Assembly (NCBI GenBank): GCA_016713035.1
Contig: JADJPW010000001.1
Location: 1,488,001-1,552,000, forward strand
Origin: Verrucomicrobiaceae bacterium
GTDB taxonomy: Bacteria; Verrucomicrobiota; Verrucomicrobiia; Verrucomicrobiales; Verrucomicrobiaceae
Reading direction: 5' to 3'
DNA length: 64,000 bases
Below, piece by piece: positions 38,484 to 48,497 of the stretch (the first letter of the stretch is position 1; the number at the start of each line of letters is the position of its first letter). The notes beneath the pieces are model-generated. The model did not search any database. It saw only the letters and a list, made by a program, of their open reading frames with translations, and was not told where the DNA came from. A program made the position numbers and the translations under genes.

Positions 38484-39158
38484 ATGAAGCGAGTTCTCCT
38501 TTTCCTGCTCCTCTTCCCTGCCCTAGCCCTATCGCGTGAAGTGCAGAGTCATGGCCTACTCTTTGAAAAATGGCTGCGGGGACACCTTCTTCGGCGGATA
38601 TGAGCCCCAGGGCTACACACAGAAGTGGGACATCCCCGCCACCGCGAACACCCAACACGGCAACATCCCCGTCAACCCAAAGGCAGCCAAACACGGCACG
38701 CCCATCGGACTTGGTGATGCTCTGCGCCAGTTCGACATCGACGAGCCCTTCTCCTCATCACCGGATTCTGGCAGCAAAAGACCAAGACGGAGAAAATCTG
38801 GACCAATACCCAAGCCATCCGCATCGAGCCTGCTACCTGGAAAAAGCTCTGGCATCCGATCACTCGCGCTGATCTGGAAAAACTCGATTCCATCATCAAA
38901 AACAAGGCGCTGAGCCTCGAAGAAGCTCGCAAGGAGGCCCAGCGGATCAAATCCAGCCCTCCATTCACTGAAGCCGTCATTCAGGTGAATCCGAAGATCG
39001 ATGGCTCTCAGCGCCGTTTGCAGTGCAGCCTGCGATTTAACGACTTTTTCGCCCATTTAGCCCCAGGAGCCGATTCGCAGCCACAGGCCACTCCTTCGAT
39101 TTTCGGAGTCCCTGTGCCGAAGCGCTTCGATTCGAGCCCCCGCACGATTTCCCAGTAA
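38484..39158 (+). pseudogene. Exported protein of unknown function, frame broken twice
   Basis: The start at 38484 gives a Sec signal (VLLFLLLFPALALSREV). After one extra G near 38578, the frame reads FGGYEPQGYTQKWDIPATA, NIPVNPKAAKHGTPIGLGD and LRQFDIDEPF. After one missing C near 38750, it reads LLITGFWQQKTKTEKIWTN, IKNKALSLEEARKEAQRI and RFDSSPRTISQ. The FEKW...YTQKWDIP pattern and the basic/acidic spacing faintly suggest a nuclease-like domain, but I do not recognise a family. It directly follows tRNA-Ala and has its own signal peptide. Confidence 0.5.
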
Positions 39159-39164
39159 AATGGG

Positions 39165-41829
39165 CTATTTGAGGCTGCTCAAAAAGGTGAGCACATCCGC
39201 GACCTCCTGCTCCGTCATGGTTTGTAGCAGGCCCTCTGGCATCAGAGAGGTGGGTTGGGCTTTTTGACTGCGAATTTGAGCGCGGGGAATGATAAGTGGC
39301 TGCCCCGTGGGCAGTTTCAGCGTCACATCGCCTTCACCAGGGTTCACGATGAAGCCCGTCTGCACGCTGCCGTCTTTGAGCGTGATCATCCATGTCTCAT
39401 AGCCTTTCGCGATGGCTAGAGAGGGCTTTTGCAGGCTTTGCAGGATTTGCTCAGGCGTGAGTCGTGCGCCGACCTGGCTCAGATCAGGGCCAAAATCGCG
39501 GCCAGAGCCGTTGAGGATGTGACAGGCCATGCAGGTGGCCAGTTTACCCGTCATGCTGAACAGGGCGGCACCACGCTGCGCATCGCCTTTCACCGAGAGG
39601 AGCTTTTTCGTATCCACATTCATGCCGAGCGTCTTGATGCGCTGCTCAAAGGGCACGAAGCGCTCAAAATAGCAGGCGATTTCTGGATTCGGATGCTGGG
39701 CATGTGCGGCATCTCCTGCGCCACCGTGCAGCGTGAGCAGGGCATCACTGGGCGTCTGGAGGGTGGCAGGCGCAGGGGCGACTGGCTGCCTGCGGCGATC
39801 CAGTCCCACAGGAGCTGAAAGCCGCGCTGATCCACCTCACGGGCACCGATCATGGGCATGTGACCGCTGCCGCTGCGGGCGATACGGGCTAGGAGCACGC
39901 TCTGGTGAGGCTTTCCGGGTGCGATAACGCGGGCATCGGTGAGGCCGAGATCGCCGCGTACTGGTTTTTCATCGAGCAGCATCGTCTCTGCGGTGGGTAG
40001 ATCCGCATTGACCATGAGCGGCACGCTACCACCGCCGTGGCGGCGATGGCAGTGAGCGCAGTTGGCGTGCAGCCAGGCACGGGCCTGGGATTCCAGATCG
40101 TCCTTGTCATGGAGCCGGTTTTTCAGCCGTGCCATGAATGCTGCGCCCACGATGTGCTCCGGCTTGTTCCCCGCGATGCTTTTGAGCTGGTCAGGCTGAA
40201 AGCCGAGGGCGAAACCACTCCAGTTGTTGTGGCAGCGAGCACACTCCGCGCGGCCATGGATGCGCCACGGCTGTTTTTCCACGATGAATTCCTCCCCATC
40301 GGCCGCCACGAGCTCGGCGTCGGTGTTTTGATCGTTCCAGCGGTAGGAATAGCCGTTCCAGGTTTCGCCATCGTAGTGGAGGAGCTGGGTTTCGAGCCGT
40401 TTGGACTTCAAGGTGACGGTGCGGGCCAAAACAGCGTCTGTGGGCCATTTTACCTCGTATTTGAAGTTCGGTGCCTTGCCGCTGACTTTGGTCTGGATGC
40501 TCTTCCCTTCTGGGAGTGCGATGAATCGCTCTGCGGTGGCACCGTCCTGCCACATGGGCTCGGCGATCTCAAAGGGTAAGACTCCCTCTGCGGGCTTTTG
40601 CGCTGCGGTATCGGTGAAGAGGCCGGTTTCGCTCAATCGACGCGGGAACTGGCTGGGCTGGCCGACGGCGGGATTGCGCGTGAGGCGGTAGGTGCGTGTC
40701 TCATTCTGATAATCCATCCAGTAAAGCTCACCGTCCTCACTTAGACCAAAGGTGACGATGCGGTGTGGCGTGTCGGCGATCTCCTCACGGCGGGTGACTT
40801 GTTTGCCATCATGCCAGAGTGCCCAGATTTTGCCCGTCTCGTAGTCGCCGTAGATGTAGGCTCCGTGCAGCTCTGGAAAGCGACTGCCGTGATACACGTA
40901 GCCTCCAGTGATGCTGGCGGCCTCCGTATGCGGATGGGAAGCGACAGGCGGGATGATCTCGCCTGGGCCTTTAGCTCGGGTTTGATGGGCTGGGAGGCCT
41001 CCATGGCACTCCAACCGTGATTACCGCCTTTTTGGATGAGGTGAATCATCTCCCATAGCTCCCAACCGACATCTCCACACCACAGACGGCCTTTGGCATC
41101 AAAGCTGATCTTCCATGGATTGCGAAAACCGAAGGCGTAAATCTCTGGCCGAGCACCTGCGGTTTGTAGAAAGGGATTATCGGCCGGGATGGCATAGGCT
41201 TTGCCATTCTGTGCGTGATCCACATCGATGCGCAGGATGCTGGAGAGCAAGTCGGTGAGATCCTGGCCTGTATTCCGTGGATCAGGGGGCGATGGCACCT
41301 CCGCATCGCCAGTGGAGCAGTAAAGCATGCCATCTGGCCCGAACTGGAGGGATGCACCATTGTGCCCGCCAGAGAGCCAGGTGAGCAGCACCGTCTCAGA
41401 TGCCGGATCGAGCACCGGCGGGTCATTCTGAGCCAGCTTGAAGCGCGAGAGCCGTGTGCCGTCCTCCACTTTATCTCCGAGGGTGTAGGTGATGAAGACG
41501 AGGCCGTTTTCCCGCCACTGCGGGTGAAAGGCGATGCCATAGGCGTGATTCACCGCTGCGTGCAGTGCCTTGAGGTCGATGAGGAGCTGCTGTGAGCCTG
41601 CATCTGGCGAGTCAGCATAGGTGAATATCTTCCCACCATTCTCCACAGCCGCGAATCGCCGTGCGCCAGGCAGTGGGATCATCTCCAGGGCATTGTGGAG
41701 TGAGATGGCGGTGAACGCAGGCTCTGCCAGGAATGGCCGTGGAGCCTCCGGCGTGCCGTGAATACGGGAGGTCACCCATTGAGCAGATGCATGGAATGCG
41801 AGAGCGAGGAATACGGCGGCGCGGAGCAT
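39165..41829 (-). pseudogene. PQQ-type sugar-dehydrogenase-like propeller fused to c-type cytochrome domains, frame broken twice
   Basis: Reconstructed length is about 885 aa with an N-terminal signal (FLALAFHASAQ). Residues ~30-390 form a glucose/sorbosone-dehydrogenase-like propeller (YGIAFHPQWRENGLVFITY, LSGGHNGASLQFGPDGMLY, EIYAFGFRNPWKISF, GGNHGW). The middle and end carry haem motifs CARCH, CAHCH and CMACH, and a C-terminal cytochrome domain ends in EQEVADVLTFLSSLK. One missing A near 40975 and one missing C near 39795 split it. Such fusions are abundant in PVC bacteria and oxidise sugars at the periplasm, passing electrons to cytochromes. Confidence 0.8.
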
Positions 41830-41892
41830 GGCACCGATGGTAAGCAATGTGGCAAAGTGTGTCAGTGTTTTTCTGCGCCGCTTCCTTTTGGC

Positions 41893-41930
41893 CCAAAAAA
41901 AAGCCGGAGTCGCGGTGAGGCGACTCCGGC
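41893..41930 (-). terminator. Intrinsic terminator after the TIM-barrel gene
   Basis: On the minus strand GCCGGAGTCGC and GCGACTCCGGC form a perfect 11-bp stem around a short loop, followed by an 8-base T-run. It closes the gene that stops at 41961 and separates it from the downstream cytochrome-propeller gene. Confidence 0.88.
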
Positions 41931-41960
41931 GTGAGGATGGAGGATGAATGGAGGGGCGAA

Positions 41961-42989
<1,029 letters not shown>

Positions 42990-43080
42990 GGAGTGGGTGG
43001 TAGGTAGAAATGAGGACGCGAGGTTAGCGAGTGAGATTTCAGTATGCACGAGGAAACTGGTGTTTTTTCCTGGAGACAGT

Positions 43081-43701
43081 ATGGAAGCAGCCATGGAGCC
43101 CCCTGAAATCGAACTTTACACACCTGGCACAGAGCCCGGTTGGAGCCTGGTGGAGAGCACGCTTGTTTTTGACAATCCCCATCTGCATGTGGCGCAGAAT
43201 CGCTACCTCACACCCGGCAGGCAGGACAAGCCGCAGACCTGGATGGTAGCCGGTCGCAAGGCGGCGGTGGCCGTGGCCCCACGCCTAGCGGATGGGCGCT
43301 TCGTGCTCATCCGGCAGGAGCGGCTGCCGGTGCAGCAGACGATGTGGGAATTCCCCGCCGGGCAAATCGATGCGCAGGTGGTGACGCGTGATAACATCCT
43401 CTCCACCGCACACAATGAGCTGCGTGAGGAGGCCGGACTGGCCCTGGATGCCGCGACAGGGCGGATGACGCCGATGGGCTGGTTTTTTCCTTCGCAAGGA
43501 TTCACCGATGAGTGCGTTTACCTTCTCCACGCGGAACCCGTGTGCGTCGAGGGCCAGCCGGAACCGGAGGGCAGCGAGCACATCAGCTCCGTGCGTTTCG
43601 TCGGTGCAGGAGAGCTGCGTCGGATGATCGCGGAAAACGAGATCACCAACGCCCTGTCACTGGCGCTTTTCGCGCGGATGGCGGCCAAGGGTTTGCTTTG
43701 A
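43081..43701 (+). CDS. NUDIX hydrolase
   Basis: 206 aa. The start is at 43081 or 43093. It has an ADP-ribose-pyrophosphatase-like layout: NPHLHVAQNRYLTPGR, VLIRQERLPVQQTMWEFPAG and the NUDIX box region AGQIDAQ... followed by HNELREEAGLAL, which supplies the REEAG core and metal-binding Glu residues. The box is slightly longer than usual between Gly and the REE core. The reaction is probably hydrolysis of a nucleoside diphosphate linked to a sugar. It precedes tatC by 40 bp on the same strand. Confidence 0.85.
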   Translation: MEAAMEPPEIELYTPGTEPGWSLVESTLVFDNPHLHVAQNRYLTPGRQDKPQTWMVAGRKAAVAVAPRLADGRFVLIRQERLPVQQTMWEFPAGQIDAQVVTRDNILSTAHNELREEAGLALDAATGRMTPMGWFFPSQGFTDECVYLLHAEPVCVEGQPEPEGSEHISSVRFVGAGELRRMIAENEITNALSLALFARMAAKGLL

Positions 43702-43741
43702 AGCGAAACACGGCTAGCTCTCCGCCCCCGAAAAATCCCCC

Positions 43742-44926
43742 ATGTGGCAAGGCATCCTCAAAAAAGTATTCTCCGTTCGTGACAAGGTCGCGCTGAACCT
43801 CAGTGGCGAAACTGATCAAGAAAAGCCCTTCCTAGAGCATCTGGAAGATCTGCGCACGATGATCGTGCGCATGGTCATGACGCTGGTGATCACCACCATC
43901 GGCACCTTTGTTTTCTACCAGGATCTGTTCAAGGTCATCCTCTATCCCCTGGTGCTTGCTGGGCTGTGTGCAGACATGGAGGCTGCGCGGTCCTATCTGG
44001 TGAATATCGGTGTTGCGGGCCCTTTTATGATGGCGATCAATGTTTCGCTCATCACGGCGGTGATCCTTTCCTTTCCGCTGCTACTCGTCTTTCTGCTTCA
44101 GTTCATCCTCCCTGGACTGAAGCCGAATGAGAAAAAACTGCTCTGGCCGGCTATTGCCATCGGCACGGGGCTTTTCCTCGGTGGGGCGAACTTTGCCTAC
44201 TGGGTCGTGCTACCAAAGGCGCTGCTCTTTTTCGATCAATTCGCGGAATCCGTCGGGGCGAAGCAGATGTGGGAGATCAGTGAGTACATCACCTTCACCA
44301 CACGCTTCATTTTGGTCTTCGGGATCGCCTTTGAGCTGCCGGTCATCGTCATGGCGCTGGTGAAGCTGGACATCCTGAACTTCAAGATCATGAAAAACAC
44401 CTGGCGGCATGCGCTGGTGGGCATCACGCTCTTTGCGGCGATCATCACACCGACGCCGGATGTCTTCACGCTGATGCTGATGAGCGGCCCGCTGTATGTC
44501 CTCTATGCGATCTGCGTCTATCTGGCCTACTTGCTGGAGAAGAAGGACAAAGAGGCCTATCCCGAGTACTACGCCCAAATCGAAAAAGACGAGCAAGAGC
44601 TCGAAAAGGCCAATTCGGACGATTGGGACAATGAAAACTACAATCCCTGGTCCACCGCTGATGAAGACGAACAGGATATGAAGGATGAGTACCAGCGCCC
44701 AGCGGCTACTCCGTCTGCGCCACCGCCAGAGGTCGAAAAAACGCCCGCAACAGGCTCCAGTGACGAGGATGACAGCTACCAAGGTGAGGACCAAAGTTCC
44801 GTCATGCCTGATGATGACGATCTCCCCCCATCGACCGCGAAAAGACCACCGAAGACCTCGCCCGCGAGGATGAGGAGCGGTCTCGTGGCGGTGTGTCGTG
44901 ATCAAAGCATGCGCCTTGCTCCTTGA
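43742..44926 (+). CDS. tatC: Twin-arginine translocase subunit TatC
   Basis: The first ~270 residues are TatC: KPFLEHLEDLRTMIVRMVM at the N terminus, then six membrane helices (IAIGTGLFLGGANFAYWVV; ITFTTRFILVFGIAFELPVI), with the conserved FELP motif. The remaining ~120 residues are a highly acidic cytoplasmic tail (DEDEQDMKDEYQR and similar), much longer than in E. coli TatC (258 aa). Near the end a six-C run (44822-44827) may lack one C: the corrected frame gives DREKTTEDLAREDEERS and a stop at 44901. Tat substrates are frequent in this window, including the DUF1501 and NHL proteins. Confidence 0.9.
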   Translation: MWQGILKKVFSVRDKVALNLSGETDQEKPFLEHLEDLRTMIVRMVMTLVITTIGTFVFYQDLFKVILYPLVLAGLCADMEAARSYLVNIGVAGPFMMAINVSLITAVILSFPLLLVFLLQFILPGLKPNEKKLLWPAIAIGTGLFLGGANFAYWVVLPKALLFFDQFAESVGAKQMWEISEYITFTTRFILVFGIAFELPVIVMALVKLDILNFKIMKNTWRHALVGITLFAAIITPTPDVFTLMLMSGPLYVLYAICVYLAYLLEKKDKEAYPEYYAQIEKDEQELEKANSDDWDNENYNPWSTADEDEQDMKDEYQRPAATPSAPPPEVEKTPATGSSDEDDSYQGEDQSSVMPDDDDLPPSTAKRPPKTSPARMRSGLVAVCRDQSMRLAP

Positions 44927-44959
44927 AGCAGATGCGGCTCGCGCCATGCTGGGGGCGAC

Positions 44960-45742
44960 ATGCTTACCACTCTCGGCAGACACACGTTGGGCCTTCTAGG
45001 CCGACTCGGGGACTTCACTCTTTTCACAGGGCAATCCTTTACGGCTGTGACGCGGACGCGGCGACTCACAGGGCGTGTGATTCGCTCCGTTTTTGAGGCC
45101 GGCACACGTTGTCTCCCTGTTATTTTGATCGTGGGTGGCTTCACTGGCTTAGTGCTGGGCTTGCAGGGGCATTATGTGCTGAATCGCTTCGGCTCCGAGA
45201 GCCTACTGGGCACGCTAGTGTCTCTGAGTCTGGTGCGTGAGCTAGGGCCAGTGCTAGCAGCTCTGATGCTGGTGGGGCAGGCCGGCTCCTCACTCGCGGC
45301 GGAGCTGGGAATCCAGCGCAATACAGAGCAGATCGCCGCCCTGGAGACGATGGGCGTGGATAGCCACGGATACCTCGTCACACCTCGCCTGCTAGCGGCT
45401 CTGGCGGTCTTCCCACTGCAAACAGCGCTATTTGTGAGTGTGGGGCTTTTCGGTGGCTACCTCACGGGCTCGCAGATGCTGGGGCTGGAGCCAGGTGTGT
45501 ATTGGTCTGCGGTGGAAAAAGCCATCCAACCGCGTGATGTGACCGAGTGTTTTCTGAAGGCCACCATCTTCGGCCTGCTGACGACGGCTATCTGTGCGTG
45601 GCAAGGCTTTCACGCGGGGCGTGATCACCGAGTCACAGGTGCCCGCGCAGTCTCAGCAGCCACGACACGTGCTGTGGTGATCTCCTGCATCGTAGTGCTG
45701 GCGGCGGATGACGTAATCACGTCTTTCCTACTGCATCGGTAG
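44960..45742 (+). CDS. MlaE family ABC-type lipid transport permease
   Basis: 260 aa. The permease pattern is visible: VILIVGGFTGLVLGLQGHYVL, LVRELGPVLAALMLVGQAGSSLAAELG with the conserved ELG motif, ALETMGVDSHGYLVTPRLLA, and three to five membrane helices. MlaE moves phospholipids between the outer and inner membranes with an ATPase (MlaF) and an MCE protein (MlaD). Neither is adjacent in this window, so partners may lie elsewhere. It follows tatC by about 35 bp and is convergent with the esterase gene. Confidence 0.88.
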   Translation: MLTTLGRHTLGLLGRLGDFTLFTGQSFTAVTRTRRLTGRVIRSVFEAGTRCLPVILIVGGFTGLVLGLQGHYVLNRFGSESLLGTLVSLSLVRELGPVLAALMLVGQAGSSLAAELGIQRNTEQIAALETMGVDSHGYLVTPRLLAALAVFPLQTALFVSVGLFGGYLTGSQMLGLEPGVYWSAVEKAIQPRDVTECFLKATIFGLLTTAICAWQGFHAGRDHRVTGARAVSAATTRAVVISCIVVLAADDVITSFLLHR

Positions 45743-45754
45743 CCTACACTGCCC

Positions 45755-46621
45755 TCAGATCACTTCCTCACGGCCCAGCCCTGCATCTGGATCAGGCTCG
45801 ATGAGGCCTAGCTCGACGAAGAACTCGTCCATCGCATTGAGCGTGGCCTCGTACATCTCAAAGGACACATTAAAATTGAAGAAGCCGTGCCCCTTGCCCT
45901 CGAACTCAATGAATTTGCAGATGTTCTTCTTTTTGGCGCATTTCCTGGCGAACTCATAAGTCCCAGCAAAGGGCACCACGCGGTCCTCGGTGCCGTGCAT
46001 GATGAGCATCGGTGGGAAGCCGCGCTTGATGGCACGGATGAGGTCGCAGGCTTTGCGCTGCGCATTATCCGGCCAGCGATCTTGTCCAAAGGCATGCCTA
46101 GACCAAGTGTCCATGACCGGATTAAAAAGCACACAAGCATTCGGCGAGTGGCTCAGATCGCGTGACTCACCAGGATCATCAAAGCCCTCCAACACCGCCG
46201 CAGCCGCCACCGCATGCCCTGCGCCAGAACCACCGATCCCGACGACCTTCCCTGGATTGATACCGAGCTCCACATCATTCATCCGTATCCAGCGGAAGGC
46301 ACTACGCACATCTGCCATGACCTCCAGCGGCCCCGTGCCGTGCTTTGAGCTCACCCGATAATCGAAGCACATGGCCATCATGCCACGAGAGGCTAGATAA
46401 ACGCAGTGTGGGGCGAATTGACTGACCTGCCCGTGATCCCAACCGCTGCTAAAGAAGAATGCCGCGACAGCTTTCGGATACGGCGGCGCTTTTTCAGGTG
46501 CGGGTTCCCAGATGTACACCGGCAGGTCCACACCGCCCACGCATTTATAGACCTCCTGGCGGGCGGATTTGAGCAGTTCCCGGCCTCGGTCGATCGGGGG
46601 TGTGCGGTGGGTTTCTTCCAT
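45755..46621 (-). CDS. Alpha/beta hydrolase (esterase-like)
   Basis: 288 aa. There is an oxyanion-hole-like stretch FFFSSGWDHGQVSQFAPHCV, a nucleophile elbow GIGGSGAGHAVAA (Ser near residue 152), an Asp-containing MLIMHGTEDRVVPF and a late His in FEGKGHGFFNF, together giving a Ser-Asp-His triad. It resembles BD-FAE/carboxylesterase-type hydrolases with no signal peptide, so it is probably cytoplasmic. Substrate is unknown. The gene is convergent with the MlaE permease and divergent from the antiporter. Confidence 0.8.
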   Translation of the reverse strand: MEETHRTPPIDRGRELLKSARQEVYKCVGGVDLPVYIWEPAPEKAPPYPKAVAAFFFSSGWDHGQVSQFAPHCVYLASRGMMAMCFDYRVSSKHGTGPLEVMADVRSAFRWIRMNDVELGINPGKVVGIGGSGAGHAVAAAAVLEGFDDPGESRDLSHSPNACVLFNPVMDTWSRHAFGQDRWPDNAQRKACDLIRAIKRGFPPMLIMHGTEDRVVPFAGTYEFARKCAKKKNICKFIEFEGKGHGFFNFNVSFEMYEATLNAMDEFFVELGLIEPDPDAGLGREEVI

Positions 46622-46765
46622 GTGACGGGTTTGGCGAGGCGAGAGGTTTAAGAGAAATGTGGGCGCGGCAAATGGTTTTCCCTCGCTGACACATTGAAAT
46701 GAACCAAGCGCGGAGAACAGCGAACGCAGACTTGAAAGCAGACCTGAGTCCGCCAGTGATCCCGC

Positions 46766-48460
46766 ATGCTCTTTTATCCCCCCATCGCCGCAGCGGAGAC
46801 GATACCGCCGATCTTTGCGCTACTGGCAGTCATGCTGGCGGGGGTGGTGCTCGTATCGCTGCTTCTGCTGCGGCTTCAGCAGTCACTACTAGCTGGTTAC
46901 TTCATCTGCGGCGTCATCATCGCCAACAGCGGCATCATGTCACTCCTCGGAGGCATGGACTCCCAGGAGCGCATCGCCAACATGGCGGAATTCGGCGTGG
47001 TGCTGCTGATGTTCACTCTGGGACTAGAGTTCTCGCTGGGAGAGCTGCGATATCTGCGGCGGTTCGCCTTTGTCGGCGGCGGCTGGCAGCTCCTGCTGTG
47101 CAGTGCGCTAGCCGCTGTGGCGGTGATCCTCATGGGTATGAACTGGCAGGCAGCCAGTCTCATCGGTGTCGCGGCAGGGATGAGCTCTACTGCTGTGAGT
47201 TTAAAGAGCTTTCAGGACATGGGCCAGGAGTCCAGCCCCGGTGCCCGCATGGCGCTAGCCGTCGCCATCTTTCAGGACCTCTTCATCATCGTCTTCTTTC
47301 TGTTTCTGCCACTTTTGCTGCCACAGTCGGGTGAAAAACAGGCCCTGGGAGCCAGCCTCGGTAGTCTGGCGTGGCGTGGCGGGCTCTTCGTGCTGCTAGC
47401 AGGTGTGACCGCCCGGTGGCTGATCCCGTGGCTACTCAATGCCGTGACACGCACGCGGAACCGTGAGCTATTCACCCTCACCGTCATCGGCTGCTGCGTG
47501 GGCCTCGCCTTCACGGGTGGGCTGCTGGGACTAGGGCTGGCACTCGGAGCTTTCGTCGCTGGATTAGCCGTGAGTGAGTCGATTTTCAAACATCGCATCC
47601 TAGCGGATGTGATGCCGATCAAAGACCTCTTCCTCACGCTGTTCTTTGTCACCGTGGGGCTGATGATCGACGTGCGAGAGGCCGCGCAGCACTGGCAGCC
47701 CATCCTACTCCTCACCTTGCTGCTCATGGTGGGCAAAACAGCACTCATCACCATCATCGCACGAAAAATGGGGCTCGCATCACGGCAGGCACTCATGGCA
47801 GGTCTAGGCCTGTGTAGCGCAGGGGAGTTCTCACTCGTGCTCCTGCGCCAAGCGGGCGAATCAGGCCTCTGGACAGCCGCTACTCAGCAAATCCTGCTTT
47901 CCTCTGCCGCACTCTCGATGGGGCTACTACCTGCGGTGATGCGCTCAGGCCCCGCACTGGCCACTTGGCTCGAAAAAGTCGGTTTTAACCGCAAAAAAGC
48001 CGCCCAGGCCGATCTGAGTGACCTCCGCAAAAAAATCCGTGGCATGCAGGACCACGCCATCATCTGTGGTCACGGGCCAGTGGGCGAGGAGCTCAATAAA
48101 GCCCTGCTCGACAGCGGTGTCGCTACACTAGTCGTCGAGTTAAATGCAGAAACGGTCCGCCTCCTCAAGCGCCACGGCCAAAGCGTGCTCTTCGCCGATG
48201 CCACGCACCAAGAGACGTGGGAGCTCACACGCCTCTCACAGGCACGGATGGTCGCACTCACCTTCCCTGATGCCCTCATCAATGCCCACGCACTCGCCAT
48301 CATCCGACAGACACGCCCAGACATCCCCGTGCTAGCCCGCGCCCGCTTTGCCTCCGATGTCGAGCGTCTGAAGCGCCTCGGAGCCACACGCGTCATCAAT
48401 GATGAACAAGAAACCGCCCACGCCGTCTCCGAAGCCGCCCTCACGCTGCAAGGCGCCTGA
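46766..48460 (+). CDS. CPA2 cation:proton antiporter with TrkA-N domain
   Basis: 564 aa. The first ~380 residues are 11-12 membrane helices of the KefB/YbaL type (GVVLLMFTLGLEFSLGEL, AGMSSTAVSLKSFQDMGQ, VAIFQDLFIIVFFLFLPLL, ALGAFVAGLAVSESIFKHR). A C-terminal RCK/TrkA-N nucleotide-binding domain follows (DHAIICGHGPVGEELNKAL, Rossmann GxGxxG-like). Such proteins exchange K+ or Na+ for protons and are gated by the RCK domain. No ancillary KefF/KefG gene is seen. Confidence 0.92.
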   Translation: MLFYPPIAAAETIPPIFALLAVMLAGVVLVSLLLLRLQQSLLAGYFICGVIIANSGIMSLLGGMDSQERIANMAEFGVVLLMFTLGLEFSLGELRYLRRFAFVGGGWQLLLCSALAAVAVILMGMNWQAASLIGVAAGMSSTAVSLKSFQDMGQESSPGARMALAVAIFQDLFIIVFFLFLPLLLPQSGEKQALGASLGSLAWRGGLFVLLAGVTARWLIPWLLNAVTRTRNRELFTLTVIGCCVGLAFTGGLLGLGLALGAFVAGLAVSESIFKHRILADVMPIKDLFLTLFFVTVGLMIDVREAAQHWQPILLLTLLLMVGKTALITIIARKMGLASRQALMAGLGLCSAGEFSLVLLRQAGESGLWTAATQQILLSSAALSMGLLPAVMRSGPALATWLEKVGFNRKKAAQADLSDLRKKIRGMQDHAIICGHGPVGEELNKALLDSGVATLVVELNAETVRLLKRHGQSVLFADATHQETWELTRLSQARMVALTFPDALINAHALAIIRQTRPDIPVLARARFASDVERLKRLGATRVINDEQETAHAVSEAALTLQGA

Positions 48461-48497
48461 TACCCAGGCCCACATCAGCATTCTGTGATGAGGAGGA

